From the NCBI GenBank assembly GCA_958510875.1, contig OY294067.1:255937736-256001735 (forward strand): a DNA stretch of 64,000 nt, in the 5' to 3' direction. The notes under the pieces are model-generated. The model was not told the origin of the DNA, did not search any database, and saw only the letters and a program-made list of their open reading frames with translations. Made by a program: the position numbers and the translations under genes. The stretch is from Endomychus coccineus. Its lineage: Eukaryota > Arthropoda > Insecta > Coleoptera > Endomychidae. Positions 11,801 through 21,548 of the stretch are shown here, piece after piece; the first letter of the stretch is position 1, and each line of letters opens with the position of its first letter.

Positions 11801-14800
11801 ATAAAATCTAGGGGCCGCTGAACAGCCCCAAACGGCCTCAAAGTGAGCGTCATTGATAGTTGTTCTTGCGGGCGTAGTACACATATCACTGTGGGGGTAA
11901 AATTATCCTTTAATTCTGTAGTCCAGGCAAAGTAGGGTATATCAGCTAGTAATACAATAAGGGTCCTAGTATCAACCCCTGTAAAACACATTTTATTGTC
12001 AATTCGAATAAACTTTCAATGTAACAAAATAGACTATAATTGTATGTCTTTCCAAGTCTTCAACGGGCCTAGCAGCTCAGTGATAGAAGAATCGATCTTC
12101 TAATCACTGTGGCTGCTGGTCGCGGGTTCGAATCCTGCGACTGCGGAATTATTCCGATGGCCCGAGAAAGTGGTGCGGCAAGATACAATGCCCAGGTGTC
12201 ATCGAGACTGCCCTGGTTGCAGGATCGAGCTTATCACACGAGGTGGAATGTTTAGTGGGTATATCTGAGGTGATTAAGTTCGGGACTCAGGGACTCCCAC
12301 ACTACCTTATGGGATGTAACACGACCATAAGGTGCCCATAAAGGGTTTCAACCACCTCCCAACAAAAAAAAGTCTTCATCTGTTTTCTAACTACACTACC
12401 TTATGGGATGTAACATGACCATAAGATGCCCATAAAGGATTTCAACAACCTCCCAACAAAAAAAAATCTGTTTTCTAATTTTTCGCAATATATTTTCGTT
12501 TTCTATGAATGAAGTAAGTTAGTGATCACTTCATTTTATTCTTCAGATTTCAATAATGTGAACTGGGCTCTATTTTTATTTGAAATTTATTGCTTAAATC
12601 GTCAACATAGGTCATCTTCTTTTCCAAAAACAGTTCCTCTTGAAAATATAACATGAACGTTGTAAGGTAGACAAATTAATTGTGGCAAATATATGTAATT
12701 GTTTATTGAAGTTGTTCATATATGGGGAAGAGACCACTACAACTCAATAATTCTAGATATAATTCATATAAACAGATGATACTCTGGTAAATAACAGAAG
12801 AGGACCTTCAATGCCATGTTCATATACTGATAGGGGATGACAAGGAGCTCCGCAGGCAAGTATAGAAATTTAGTACTTTTTAAATTTGTCAGAAATTTGC
12901 CGCCCTTAAATTGGTAACTACAGAAGAAATATGATGAGTTTTAAAATGTTATTTGTATAGGTGTATTCAACAATGTTGAATGTTGTTGTTGGAACCTTTT
13001 ATTGGTCTTGAAGTATTTATTGGTAGGGGGGGGCACCAATTAATAAATTGCCCCAGGGCACGAATTGTCCTCACTATGCCCTAGAGTAGGAAATCATCTC
13101 AACCTTTTCTACAAATGTACATAAGACATCATTTATTTATTTACATTTACAATCGATTTAAAAAATATTGAAACTATAATTATTTCCTGAAATTTCCAAT
13201 CTATATGAAGAACTTATCTTCAAATATCACTCACCCTTATTCCAGAAATCATCAAAGTGACATAATGAAAGTCTGGCAGAAGGAAAGCACGTACTGTAGA
13301 TCCATCTCGAACATGTTCAATCACAGCTTTGATAGGCTTGTACTGGTGTTGGTCAACAAATGGTTTCATGAATTCAGTTTCCATACTCCATTTAATGTCA
13401 CGAACATGATCCTGAATAACATTTTACTCTAGAGATAACATTCACTAATAAAATAAATTAAAATTGGATCAACAAAATCAGTTCAATTTTACTTCATATC
13501 CATCACTACCCACTATGCTCATTCTACTGGGGTTCATAAAAATTGTATAGGACAAAACCACGGTCGTACATACAGGTCTGGGAACTCGAGGCTGGTTCCA
13601 AAAAAGGTGGCGCGGTAGTCGAAATTCTCTGACAACTGTCATACTTGACTTGTAAACACAAGGAATACCTGCGTTTTTAGAAACAAATTACGAAATCGTG
13701 CATTGTGCCGAAATGCAAAACGGGGTACAAAAGTGTAAAGCAAGAAACTTCTGTTTTTAAAGTGCCGAAAGATGCGGAAATGCGAAAAAAGTGCATGCTT
13801 GCGATTCCGGATAGAAATCGTTTTAACGAGGTCTTTCATGTGTGCGTCATGTATAACGAAAAAGGGGAAGTTATTTTTAAGGTGAGTAATACATTTTGAC
13901 AAGAGTAACAGTTCTATTCCTCTCTCAAATCAGAATAGTAAATATTGCGTTACGAGAAAAATTATTTTACTTAATAATGTGATTGTTGCCGTACTTCGAT
14001 CCAAGCGCTAGCTAGTGGCTGAGCGAGGGACTACGAGTTTGGCGACGCGTAAGAGACCCATGTCAAACATACGAGTTCACAGACCTGTATGTACGACCGT
14101 GGACTAAACTGATCAAATTAGTTAAATGCAAAACACGAATCTATTAAAAATAATTTCCTAAATCTGAAAGTGTTAGTGTGCATTTATACAAAGTAAAATC
14201 AGCTAAAGTGGGGCATTTATGAAATTTTTATATTTGGCATATTTTTCATATTATATGAAACTTTCCAAATTTTTCAGAATTTCAACTATTTTTTAATTTT
14301 TAGCATATCTGTAACAATTTTACAAACAATTCCTTCCTATACAATTTAACCAAAACATTTTATTATTCTTGCGAGTAAAGTAAATTTAAAAGCTCTCAAT
14401 TTGTGTTGCTTGACTGGTTTTGCATGTAGCAGGTATAATTTTAAGAAAAGGACAATTACTGGTAAATCTCAATAATATTGTTGATGTTTAAAATATTCAC
14501 TTAATCCGAAAGTAGGTACCAAGAATTACCCGAAACCGTTGGGGTCCATTTATTTGTTGCCAAACTAAGGGCACGAGGAGGGGCATAATTATTAAAAGTT
14601 TTTGCTTTAAAGTTGTGTCAACAATTTTAGAGTTAATTTAAATTTTGAAGTGTGCCAGTGTGTCTATTTAAATAGGCAAGTGGTATCAAAGTGTCTTATG
14701 TGGATTAAACCATTTCCAGAGTTATCTATGGACGTGGGAAAAGTATTCTGCTCAGTCTGCAGCAAAATTGTAAGTACAAATTTATTATTTTCAAAGCTAT

Positions 14801-17173
14801 ACAGACTTTCCAACATAAAAAATGTTTCTAAAAAACAAGCTATACGAGGTGTGTCATGAAGAGGGTTTATTAAATATGCACAAGGTGTATTTTATGTAAC
14901 TTTTTAAGATTTCAAATATTAGGATTAAGTTTTATTTCAAAGAAGTTATAGAACTACGACCGGGGTTTTCCCCACCCTGTAGTCCAATATGTTTTGAGAA
15001 GTTACAAACAAATTAAATTAAATCTCCATGTTTTAAAATATGTAGGGGCTCGTATAATGTGGAAGCAAACTTAAGTTTTGTTACACCCTGTGGCGAATAG
15101 GTGATAGCCACTATATGATTTGGTTTGTCAAAGATGTTAGGTACCTATTTGAAAAATTTGCTCTACATATGGTATTTTGTCTTTGTAGATTACATCTGCA
15201 TCACATGTGGCTAAACGAAACAAAGTGACATCTGAAGGAAAAAAGAAACCGTCAATATCAAAGTGCTTTCAATCTAATGTTTTTAAATAATTTCATATTT
15301 AATTTTTTTTTCATATTTCAACTAAATTTCTTTCATATATATGATCATATTTCCTACTTTTTTTTCTTCATATTTGCCTCACTTTAAAATCACTAATTCT
15401 AAAGATCATTGACGATGTATAATAAAAGAGAGATAAATTATTAATCAATTCATCTTTAGAATAAATAAATAAGGTTAATGACAATTACGTAACCTAGCCA
15501 TTGATACTATTGATAAGATTGATTATTTCTTATCAACAGTGTTATAATATATCCACAGTGTGAACTTTTTTATAGTTTATTAGCCATTGATAAATAATTC
15601 AAACACAAAAAATCAATTGTGAAAAGACAAAGATTTCAATTTTAAATAAGTTATATATTCTGTGAGATACTCAAGTTACACTTTATTCTTTATTTTTCTG
15701 AAATTTAGAACATTGGATCGTTTTTGGACAATATTTGGAACACTCATTTAATTGTTTGATCTCCCAAAAATAGTTCCACATAATTAAAATAATGCTGCAC
15801 TAGCACTATTTCGATTGAGAGTACACCAAAACATTTTTACTCAAAAATCTATTTTTTCAAATGGTAACATAATAGTATTCTGACATAATTTCGAAGTAAT
15901 CAATGGGGAATCTATTTCGATAGTGTAGCATTGTTTTGTTCACTTGGTAAATTAATAATGAAAAATAAATGTTTGCTTTCGTATCTTCATACAAGATAAA
16001 AATATTTGACTTCGACTTTATGTAAATAAATATCCCTCAGGAAAGGTTTTTAAGATAAGTAAAGAAGAGATTACACTTTATTAACAACAAATATTGTTAT
16101 TTGTTTAATAATAGTAATCTTGTTTTTAATTTTCTTAAAAACCTTCCCTAAGAGGTACAAAAATAATTAAACTTACAGCTGATGCATCTTTCCCCCATTT
16201 TCCCTTTCCAGCTGACTTTGCAGCATCTTCAAGTGAAGCAAGACGGGTAAGTTCTTCGGTAGGTCTTACACCTTCCCTCCTGACATTGACTAATCCTTCA
16301 TTGACCAATGACTCACTAATATTTTCAGCAGTATTGAGATCTGTCAAAGTAAACACAAAACATCAATGATTAATAAAAAGAAGTGCAGTTGTAGATATAA
16401 ATGTCCCACCACCTGAATAAACTGAATAAAGCAGTAATGCTGCTTATTTTCATACCTTTTCCAAGGTAGATAGTACCATATTCTCGAACTGCATTTTGTG
16501 GTTTTTCTGATGTAAATAAAACTTCTTCACCGACAAGTTTTTTCCTCAAAAACTCCCTTGCTTCCCATGCCCATGGTTCATCTTTTGTGTTCTCCACTCT
16601 GTAAATAGTAATAACAATGGATAATTTTAGTCGATTATGAAAATACACTAATTAAACATCTATGATTAATAAATTTTCTTCTTCGACTCATACTTACTGA
16701 TCTCCAGGTACTCTTCTAGCTAATTTGGGGGCAATGATTCCCGAGAAGTTAATTTGTTTTTCTGGTGGAGGGGCCCCTTTCGTACCTCGGATGATGATAG
16801 AATCCCCAGAGAGAATCTGAAAACATGTAAATTAGACTGCATTCAGAACTAGTACAAACATGCCAACTCATACAGTAAGGTTATGATATTTTGGGTTATA
16901 AAATTGCCGAACCAACAAAATGATCAAATAACATTGAAATAATTTTAAATTATCAGCCAGATGCGCAAAGGGTTTCGAATATTTTTGTACCATATGTAAA
17001 TTTGAATGCCAACCAAGCATCTTTTCGTTTAAGTCAAATAAATCTAACCATGCTTTCAAATTAATATTATTCGATTTTAAGCATTATTTTCAAGATACAA
17101 ATTCTGTTTAATCTTAAAAAGTACCTACTTGTTTCACAATACCACGTTTTGGTTGACTTTGCTGGGTCGTCAT
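2891..17173 (-). CDS. SND1: Staphylococcal nuclease domain-containing protein 1 (Tudor-SN), partial
   Basis: SND1/Tudor-SN is a cytoplasmic RNA-binding protein with tandem staphylococcal-nuclease (SN) folds and a Tudor domain, linked to RISC, RNA editing and stress granules. Exons on the minus strand: 17173-17129, 16816-16698, 16598-16456, 16340-16177, 13411-13235, 8036-7567, 7504-7304, 5966-5789, 5733-5595, 3255-2891. Joined lengths stay in frame (2001 nt, 667 codons), with GT-AG borders. The protein starts [15 protein letters not shown]; four SN repeats follow, roughly residues 10-155, 180-320, 330-490 and 515-655. Diagnostic blocks include [49 protein letters not shown] and [11 protein letters not shown]. 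The first ATG matches the family's usual start. The Tudor domain and last SN part (about 230 residues) lie beyond the left edge. Introns hold mariner, P-like, SINE, Harbinger and foldback insertions. Confidence 0.97.
3676..3702 (-). ncRNA. hammerhead-like ribozyme core (degenerate)
   Basis: On the minus strand the box CTGATGA (3702-3696) is followed by a perfect 5-bp stem with a 3-nt loop (GCTAC/GTAGC) and then TGAAA, the order of the hammerhead core boxes around stem II. Pairing for stems I and III is not evident, so activity is doubtful. Similar cores recur in Penelope-like terminal repeats elsewhere in the window. Confidence 0.35.
3948..4205. repeat. two diverged tandem units of about 158 bp
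   Basis: A block beginning GAATTCCAAACACTTTTTGT (3957) and ending in a GC-poor ATGCATTT stretch is repeated in diverged form from about 4118 (GAATTCTAAACACTTTTGG). No coding content is seen. It lies in a SND1 intron. Confidence 0.45.
4475..5443 (+). mobile_element. PIF/Harbinger-like remnant
   Basis: Inverted ends beginning AGGTCTGTT(C/T) and sharing ATGCATAGAG further in, flanked by AAG at 4472-4474 and 5444-5446, a 3-bp duplication as in Harbinger elements. Inside, 4681-4788 encodes an acidic Ser/Asp stretch with an in-frame stop, then a short apparent intron (about 4789-4851), then [10 protein letters not shown] and [13 protein letters not shown], typical of the N-terminal region of Harbinger transposases. 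The catalytic part is absent, so it is a defective copy. It lies in a SND1 intron. Confidence 0.7.
6215..7174. mobile_element. foldback element, copy 1 (long inverted arms)
   Basis: Ends GTCCAGGCAATAAGCCGG and its inverted counterpart at 7155-7173 bracket two long arms that are near reverse complements (for example about 6301-6540 against 6880-7110, and TGATCACGATTCC against GGAATCGTGATCA). No transposase is seen. It belongs to the same family as 25386-26354, which shares the ends and the internal TTTTGGGTCGCTGA motif. It lies in a SND1 intron. Confidence 0.75.
8137..9421 (+). mobile_element. mariner-type DNA transposon, copy with dead transposase
   Basis: Imperfect terminal inverted repeats (left CTGGGTGTCCACAAAGG, right end reading CAGGATGTCCACAAAGG on the minus strand) are flanked by TA at 8135-8136 and 9422-9423. 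The 1285-bp body holds one transposase frame and an AATAAA near its 3' end. It sits in SND1 intron 5, same family style as 33319-34630 but with different ends. Confidence 0.93.
8253..9315 (+). pseudogene. mariner-type transposase, frameshifted and catalytically altered
   Basis: The likely original start is the ATG at 8253 ([17 protein letters not shown]). An extra base near 8305 breaks that frame from the rest; the remaining open frame runs 8293-9315 (340 codons). It has the IS630/Tc1/mariner transposase layout: N-terminal helix-turn-helix (GRPRSVRS near residue 47), then the DDE core with [10 protein letters not shown] (second Asp) and [18 protein letters not shown] (third Asp), spacing D36D. 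The first catalytic Asp, expected in a FSDEANF-type motif, is Gly (codon GGC at 8698-8700). Both defects argue it is dead. Family level is confident; the subfamily was not assigned. Confidence 0.92.
9859..10025. repeat. dispersed repeat shared with other loci
   Basis: The stretch TAGTATAAGGAAGTATTGTA (from 9871) recurs at 19691 as TAGTATAAGGAAAGAATTG. The following block 9897-10025 (starting AATTATAGTATTTTAATG and ending at a TGACGTCATCGA motif) recurs at 51832-51980. No coding content; probably parts of a dispersed element. Confidence 0.5.
10430..11730. repeat. about 110-bp tandem repeat array, interrupted
   Basis: Units contain CACACTTGACCTTCAAAA, an ACATGAGATTTCG block and a C-rich ACTACCCCAACCCC block; landmark copies near 10514, 10636, 11512 and 11617. 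A second array of the same unit lies at 19840-20257. The element at 10687-11258 splits this array. Confidence 0.6.
10687..11258. mobile_element. inverted-repeat element (CTAGCCGACA ends), copy 1
   Basis: Ends CTAGCCGACA/TGTCGGCTAG, then arms sharing GGAAAGTCGCCATCTAACCC and its complement. About 572 bp, no transposase. A longer relative is at 36597-37843. No clear target duplication was seen. Confidence 0.7.
12063..12369 (+). mobile_element. tRNA-derived SINE
   Basis: A tRNA-like head starts GGGCCTAGCAGCTCAGTGAT (A-box type) with a B box GGTTCGAATCC near 12124, then an unrelated body and an A-rich end. A 9-bp direct repeat AAGTCTTCA flanks it (12054-12062 and 12370-12378), the expected product of LINE-mediated insertion. 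It lies in SND1 intron 5. Confidence 0.8.
12296..12470 (+). repeat. tandem duplication of SINE tail plus flank
   Basis: The SINE tail (ACACTACCTTATGGGATGTA onward), its A-run and the flanking ATCTGTTTTCTAA are repeated immediately downstream with point differences, giving two units of about 98 bp. The duplication includes host flank, so it followed the SINE insertion. Confidence 0.75.
13559..14101 (+). mobile_element. P-like element with THAP-type exon, copy 1
   Basis: Terminal inverted repeats start CACGGTCGTACATACAGGTC and end with the complement. Flanks GACAAAAC (13551-13558) and GACTAAAC (14102-14109) are a 7/8 match to an 8-bp duplication. Inside, about 13699-13880 encodes CxxC-type [11 protein letters not shown], then [14 protein letters not shown] and an IPDR block, like the start of a THAP DNA-binding zinc finger as used by P-element transposases, ending at a GTGAGT donor-like site. 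The rest of the transposase is missing, so the copy is non-autonomous. A larger relative is at 52410-53426. Confidence 0.8.
14650..15290 (+). pseudogene. transposon-derived C2H2-like zinc-finger fragment
   Basis: A frame near 14700 reads [23 protein letters not shown] up to a GTAAGT donor-like site (14770). After an AG at about 15188 it can continue as [20 protein letters not shown] to a stop near 15290. The CxxC followed by a His in an HVAKRNK block resembles the zinc finger of CGGBP1-like and related hAT-derived proteins. No rest of a transposase is seen. The family call is tentative. Confidence 0.45.
15300..16176. other. SND1 intron 4, no gene recognised
   Basis: AT-rich intron sequence with T-runs near 15305-15370. 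No conserved frame or paired inverted repeat was recognised on either strand. Confidence 0.5.
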
Positions 17174-17411
17174 CGTGAATAGGCCATGCAAGAAATTAGA
17201 AAAAGACTGACTGTTAAAACGTCAACGTCACTACACTCAATCCAATCCACTCCACTCCACACCAACACATCACATAATCGATCACGTGACAATTTATAAA
17301 GCCAGTTACACACAGTCGACCGGTGAGTTGTTCTATGGTATGAAGTTTGTCATGACGGCTGTTCAGGCCGTACGGAGGATGTGTACGCAATTCAGAATCA
17401 GACGGAATGTC

Positions 17412-17435
17412 CAAAGAGTTCTATAGAACTCTTTG
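17412..17435. other. 24-bp perfect palindrome upstream of SND1
   Basis: The half-site CAAAGAGTTCTA is followed directly by its exact reverse complement. It lies about 240 bp upstream of the SND1 start codon. No 8-bp flanking duplication is seen. It could be a dimer-type protein site or a relic of fused transposon ends. Confidence 0.5.
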
Positions 17436-18289
17436 TGTTGGGCATGTCCCTGTCCTCTACACACGTTCCCGCATGATCGATTTCAATCGCTGTACAGATT
17501 ACCGAAACTGCAAGTGTTTATGAAAGATAAGCCATTTCTCGCAGTTCATACTTGGCGTTATTTGTAGTTATTAAAATTGAAAATATGTTGCAAGTAATTA
17601 TTATTCAGTTTGGGCAAAAAGGAATCAATGAACAATTTCTGGAAGGCCTCTGTCTACATGTGTAGATTGACCTGTACAGACCACCGAAAACTACACAGGC
17701 CAACGAACTGAGCGTGTACAGCCGCCTTAAGAGAAATAGATAGAAAGCGAAACAGAAATATGTGTATTGCTTAGGCTGTCTTCTATGTTAGTGAGTACCT
17801 TTTCTTACCTATGGTGTATACGTTTACATTGATGTGGAGTTCGATTAAACTATTACTATAGTAACTAATGCGTTTAGAGAATGGGAATCTGATAATGAAC
17901 TAGGTGAAAGTAATGATTTCTTTATTTCATAACTTCATGAGTTAGTAATTACTTTATAAAGTTATAGGCGTTACGAGGTTCCGCGCTATTTGTATTTGGT
18001 TCTTTTTGGAAAGCAGATACATATTCTAGAAACTATAATTGGTTTAATATGTTCTATATATACCTACATGATTTTAGTAAGTTACAAACTCGATCTTTTG
18101 GGTCAAAAAGAGTTTATGCCAAATATAGAAAAGTTTGCTTTAACATCAACAGTTTCTCAAACGATATCTTTTGCGTTCCTTTTGGGTCCTAAATCCCAAG
18201 AAATACTTTTTTCAATTGCTACGCCATTTACTTTCATCCCTATACGCATTGATAAACATACATGTATGTTAATCAATGCTATACGTGAT
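17436..18289. other. intergenic spacer between SND1 and PMS2, no gene recognised
   Basis: This is the 5' flank of SND1. A 100-codon open frame at 17990-18292 starts with TTG, has no family resemblance and no supporting context, so it is not called as a gene. Confidence 0.45.
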
Positions 18290-19170
18290 TAATACATTTA
18301 ACAATTTGCACTGTAAACTTCAATTTACTTGTGGAATAGAAGTGAACAAAAACATAAATTTCCTGGATATGAACATTAGGCATGATGCAGATGGAAAAAT
18401 AAAAACTTCGTGGTTTACTAAAGAAGTTTAATCTCAACGTTATCTTCACTTCAATTCCGTTGCATCAACAAGTTATGAAAAAAGTGTTATAAACAGCCTT
18501 ATAGATCGCGCTGTTAAATTGTCCCACCCAGAGGACCGTCCCAAAAATTTAAAAATTGTTCGTAATAGACAGGAAATGAATGGATACCCAAAAACATTTT
18601 TCAATCCCAACATTAAAGATAGAATAAACGAAATCTATAATGGAACGTCATATATAAATAACATAAATGGTAATACAGATAATTTTTATAACATTACCGT
18701 ACATTCCGGTGACCTCAGAGAAAATTAAGAAATGTTTAAAAAAGTATGATAGCAATGTTGCGCATATACCTACTAACTGTGTTGGGAAATATTTTTCAAA
18801 TCTAAAACCTTCAATACCTAGAGATAAATAAACCCACACAGTATACAAATTAAATTGTTTATATTGCGATCGGACTTATACATGAATCTCAAAACAATAT
18901 TTACGAAAAGAATGTATGGCCATAAGTATATAGTACAAGAAACAAAAATTAAAAAAATTCCACCGCCCTTGCCAAGCACTGCTTCGATTATAACCATCAA
19001 TTCGATTACAAAAATGTTAATATTTTAACTAAGGAAACCAATTATTATAAAAGATCTATTCTGGAGATGATTCACATAAAACGTAATTGCAAGTCTGTAA
19101 ATCATAGAACAGGTATTCAATCTTTAATTCAGATTTATACTAATTTAATTAATTAAAACCCTTGCAAATT
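18290..19170 (+). mobile_element. Penelope-like element, degenerate
   Basis: Broken frames match Penelope-like coding order: the end of the reverse transcriptase (NINFLDMNIRHDADGKIKTS, a stop, then SVINSLIDRAVKLSHPEDRP), the linker (KKYDSNVAHIPTNCVGK, FSNLKPSIP) and the GIY-YIG start HTVYKLNCLYCDRTY near 18835. Stops and shifts show it is dead. The terminal-repeat-like block at 19440-19690 follows. Confidence 0.75.
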
Positions 19171-19439
19171 CCTACAAGCGTCTTTATAATGTTAAAAGTA
19201 TATTTTTGGTAGAATGCTCAATAGCAATAGGTATAATAAGGTCTGACAACCTATTTCTATTACCTCATAAATCTTCAACATCTGGTTCGAAAGTGGATCA
19301 TCGAACATTATATTTTTAGTTCAGTTTTTTAGTCGTATTACTGTGATTCGATATGTATATAGAGTTTATAAGAATATGGCTTAGCAGCGGATTCTTAATT
19401 TATATACTTAAAACATTAATTGTGTTATAATTTCGATTT

Positions 19440-19690
19440 TTCGTGTTTCTGTTCGTTTCGGTGACGTCGGCATTTTTAATTGAAATTAGTGCGATAAGGA
19501 CGCCTTGTCTTGTGGTGATAAAATTAAAAAAAATCACGTTTATGCAGTTATACGTCTTCTGATGATGGTCATGAGACCGAAACGTAAGTAAAAACGAAAA
19601 TAATAAGCATATGTGCTAGTGTGACCTATTTCTCGAGAATTTTATATATAATTCATACCTAGGTCAAGAATAATTATTAACCTATACGTA
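19440..19690 (+). repeat. Penelope-type terminal repeat with hammerhead-like core
   Basis: This block (GTGACGTCGGCATTTTTAAT onward, ending near ATACCTAGGTCAAGAATAA) recurs as an inverted pair at 31060-31410. It contains the core described at 19552-19585 and lies directly downstream of a Penelope-like body. Confidence 0.6.
19552..19585 (+). ncRNA. hammerhead-like ribozyme core
   Basis: Order: ACGTC, TT, CTGATGA, a 4-bp stem GGTC/GACC with loop ATGA, GAAAC, GT. The invariant boxes CUGAUGA and GAAA and stem II are intact, and ACGU before the C and after GAA could pair as stem III next to a GUC cleavage triplet. Only UU separates that triplet from the core, so stem I is missing. Penelope-like elements are known to carry hammerheads in their terminal repeats. 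Confidence 0.45.
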
Positions 19691-19839
19691 GTATAAGGAA
19701 AGAATTGTAATCGGTCTAATTTTTTTTTCGGATTTTCACAGAAATATCCGTGATGAGTTTTTCTGAATCCATATGGACTATTTTTGAGATGATGTCTGCA
19801 TGTGTAAACCACTAGTGGCGATTGTGATGTTCCTATTGG

Positions 19840-20257
19840 AACAACAAGTACCGATCTTGACTAAAGATTGCACACTTGACTTTAAATAAGAGGAAAGTAA
19901 CTGTCTACATGAGATTTCAAGAAAACTACCCCAACCCTCTTTATCACCCTTTTAAGCAGACAAGTATCAATTTTGATAAAATTCTGCAAACTTGACCTTC
20001 AAAATGGGAGTAAAATTAATAAGATTTAGAATTATCTGCTCCGAACGCATTTTCCGCCCCTTAAAACAAAAATACGGATCTTGATGAAATGTTGCTCACT
20101 TGACCTTCAAAACAAGAGAAACGTTACTGTGTACATGAAACTACCCCATCCCTTTTTCCCACCCCTTGAAGCAGATATAATGAGTAACCATCTTGTGGTA
20201 AAACATTGCACACATGATCTTCAAAACAAGAGAAATTCACGTTCTACATGAGACTTC
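19840..20257. repeat. about 110-bp tandem repeats, second array
   Basis: Four diverged units, with the ACTTGACCTTCAAAA-type landmark near 19872, 19988, 20097 and 20211, each with the ACATGAGA and ACTACCCCA blocks. Same unit as 10430-11730. The last unit is split by the MITE at 20266-20465. Confidence 0.65.
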
Positions 20258-20265
20258 GAAAAACC

Positions 20266-20465
20266 CATAGTCAAACTATAAAGGTCTGCTGGAGCCTCCC
20301 TACCATCGTTTCTCGCGCTAGGTGACGTCTGCTAGCTCCTCCAATCACGTGCCTTGCACGTAACAACATCATATTATGTCATCGTCAATAACATAAGAAT
20401 AAGCTTGCACTCGAATTTTAAAGAGTAGAAGGGAGGCTCCAACAGACCTTTATACTTTGACTATG
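20266..20465. mobile_element. 200-bp MITE with 8-bp target duplication
   Basis: Inverted ends begin CATAGTCAAACTATAAAGGT, with only a few mismatches over about 36 bp, flanked by perfect GAAAAACC at 20258-20265 and 20466-20473. The 8-bp duplication points to a hAT or P type source. No coding content. Confidence 0.9.
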
Positions 20466-20538
20466 GAAAAACCTCCCCATATTAGAGGTTAGAGGTAGAT
20501 CAGTGACCGTTGCACGCTAGAGGAGATACAGCTAGATC

Positions 20539-20566
20539 CATATACTTATTAAATAATAAGTCTATG
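20539..20566. mobile_element. 28-bp palindromic insertion-like sequence (family B)
   Basis: A near-palindrome with half CATATACTTATTA and its counterpart TAATAAGTCTATG, flanked by GCTAGATC (20531-20538) and GCTAAAAC (20567-20574), a 6/8 match. The same ends occur around 52371-53459. See findings. Confidence 0.4.
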
Positions 20567-20721
20567 GCTAAAACCTAGTTTGTGGCTAGGTGGTAAAATA
20601 TACTTTGCTTCAGGTCAATAATTTAGAAGGCATTATATGTCAGACAGTGATCTCTAGTATGCGCAAGCGTGATTTGAGACGTTTCCTTATCATTTCCAGT
20701 TTTCACATGTCTTCTGACTTA

Positions 20722-21510
20722 GTGATGTGCTTAGTAGTTACTTTTAGGTAACAGTTATAACTGTTACTGTTATTTTGAAATAACAGGTTACATTTAACAG
20801 CTACTAAGTAACAGGTCATAATTATTCCGTGACTACACCAGTACGCATGTTACCAACCAAACAAGTTATCTACCTTGAGAAGTAGGGTATTATCATCGCA
20901 ACAAATGTGTTAAATCACAATGAGAGTTGCCTGACAATGAAAAGAGACGGAAATAAGAAATATTCGATATCATTATATGCATTTCGCATAAGTCTGTCTC
21001 AAATAGAAATTCATATTATTTCTACTTGAGAGAGATAGACTTATACAAGCTAGCATATATATGTCTCCTAAAGTTCACTTTGGGCCCATAGCCTCGACGG
21101 TCAATATGAAAGATGTTATATTTACATCGCACTCAATTTATTTTTAAATGTTGAAAGGATCATCATAATTGAATTAGGACAGATATCATTGAAAACTCGA
21201 TTACTTAGATAGCTTTATTGCATTTTCTATGCTACAAAATACAATAAATAAAATAAAATTGCACTAGATCTAAAAATATAAGACCGAGAGACAAGACCTC
21301 TAGGATAAGGACAACCAGTTCAGAACTAATAATATTTATATGACTATACCATTTTGTATTCTGATACTTTTATAACTTCTATGCTTCTGTAGTCTGTTAT
21401 AACTTAAGTAACAGGTAACAGCATATTGTTGGTAGCAGTGATATATGGGAGCAGTGAATTTCCAGTAACAGTTACAAAATCACTGTGACTGTTATTTCGT
21501 CCCATCACCT
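20722..21510. repeat. TAACAG-rich block with inverted ends, possible hAT-type MITE
   Basis: Left part AGTGATGTGC and TAACAGTTATAACTGTTACT, right part with CAGTTACAAAATCACTG and a CCCATCACCT end, form imperfect inverted similarity. No target duplication was fixed, so the call is weak. Confidence 0.3.
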
Positions 21511-21527
21511 GACCAGTGAGCAGTGAC

Positions 21528-21548
21528 CACGGTCGATATACGACCGTG
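21528..21548. other. palindrome made of P-like terminal bases
   Basis: CACGGTCG, ATATA, CGACCGTG: the first and last 8 bp equal the outermost 8 bp of the P-like elements at 13559 and 52410. The flanks share only the last four of eight bases. It could be an excision footprint or chance. Confidence 0.4.

Noticed and set aside
11785..11991. 68-codon minus-strand frame in SND1 intron 5
   Set aside because: Its composition looks slightly protein-like, but no family or neighbouring coding block was recognised.
17990..18292. 100-codon open frame between SND1 and PMS2
   Set aside because: It starts with TTG, resembles no known family and has no splice or promoter context; probably chance in AT-rich DNA.
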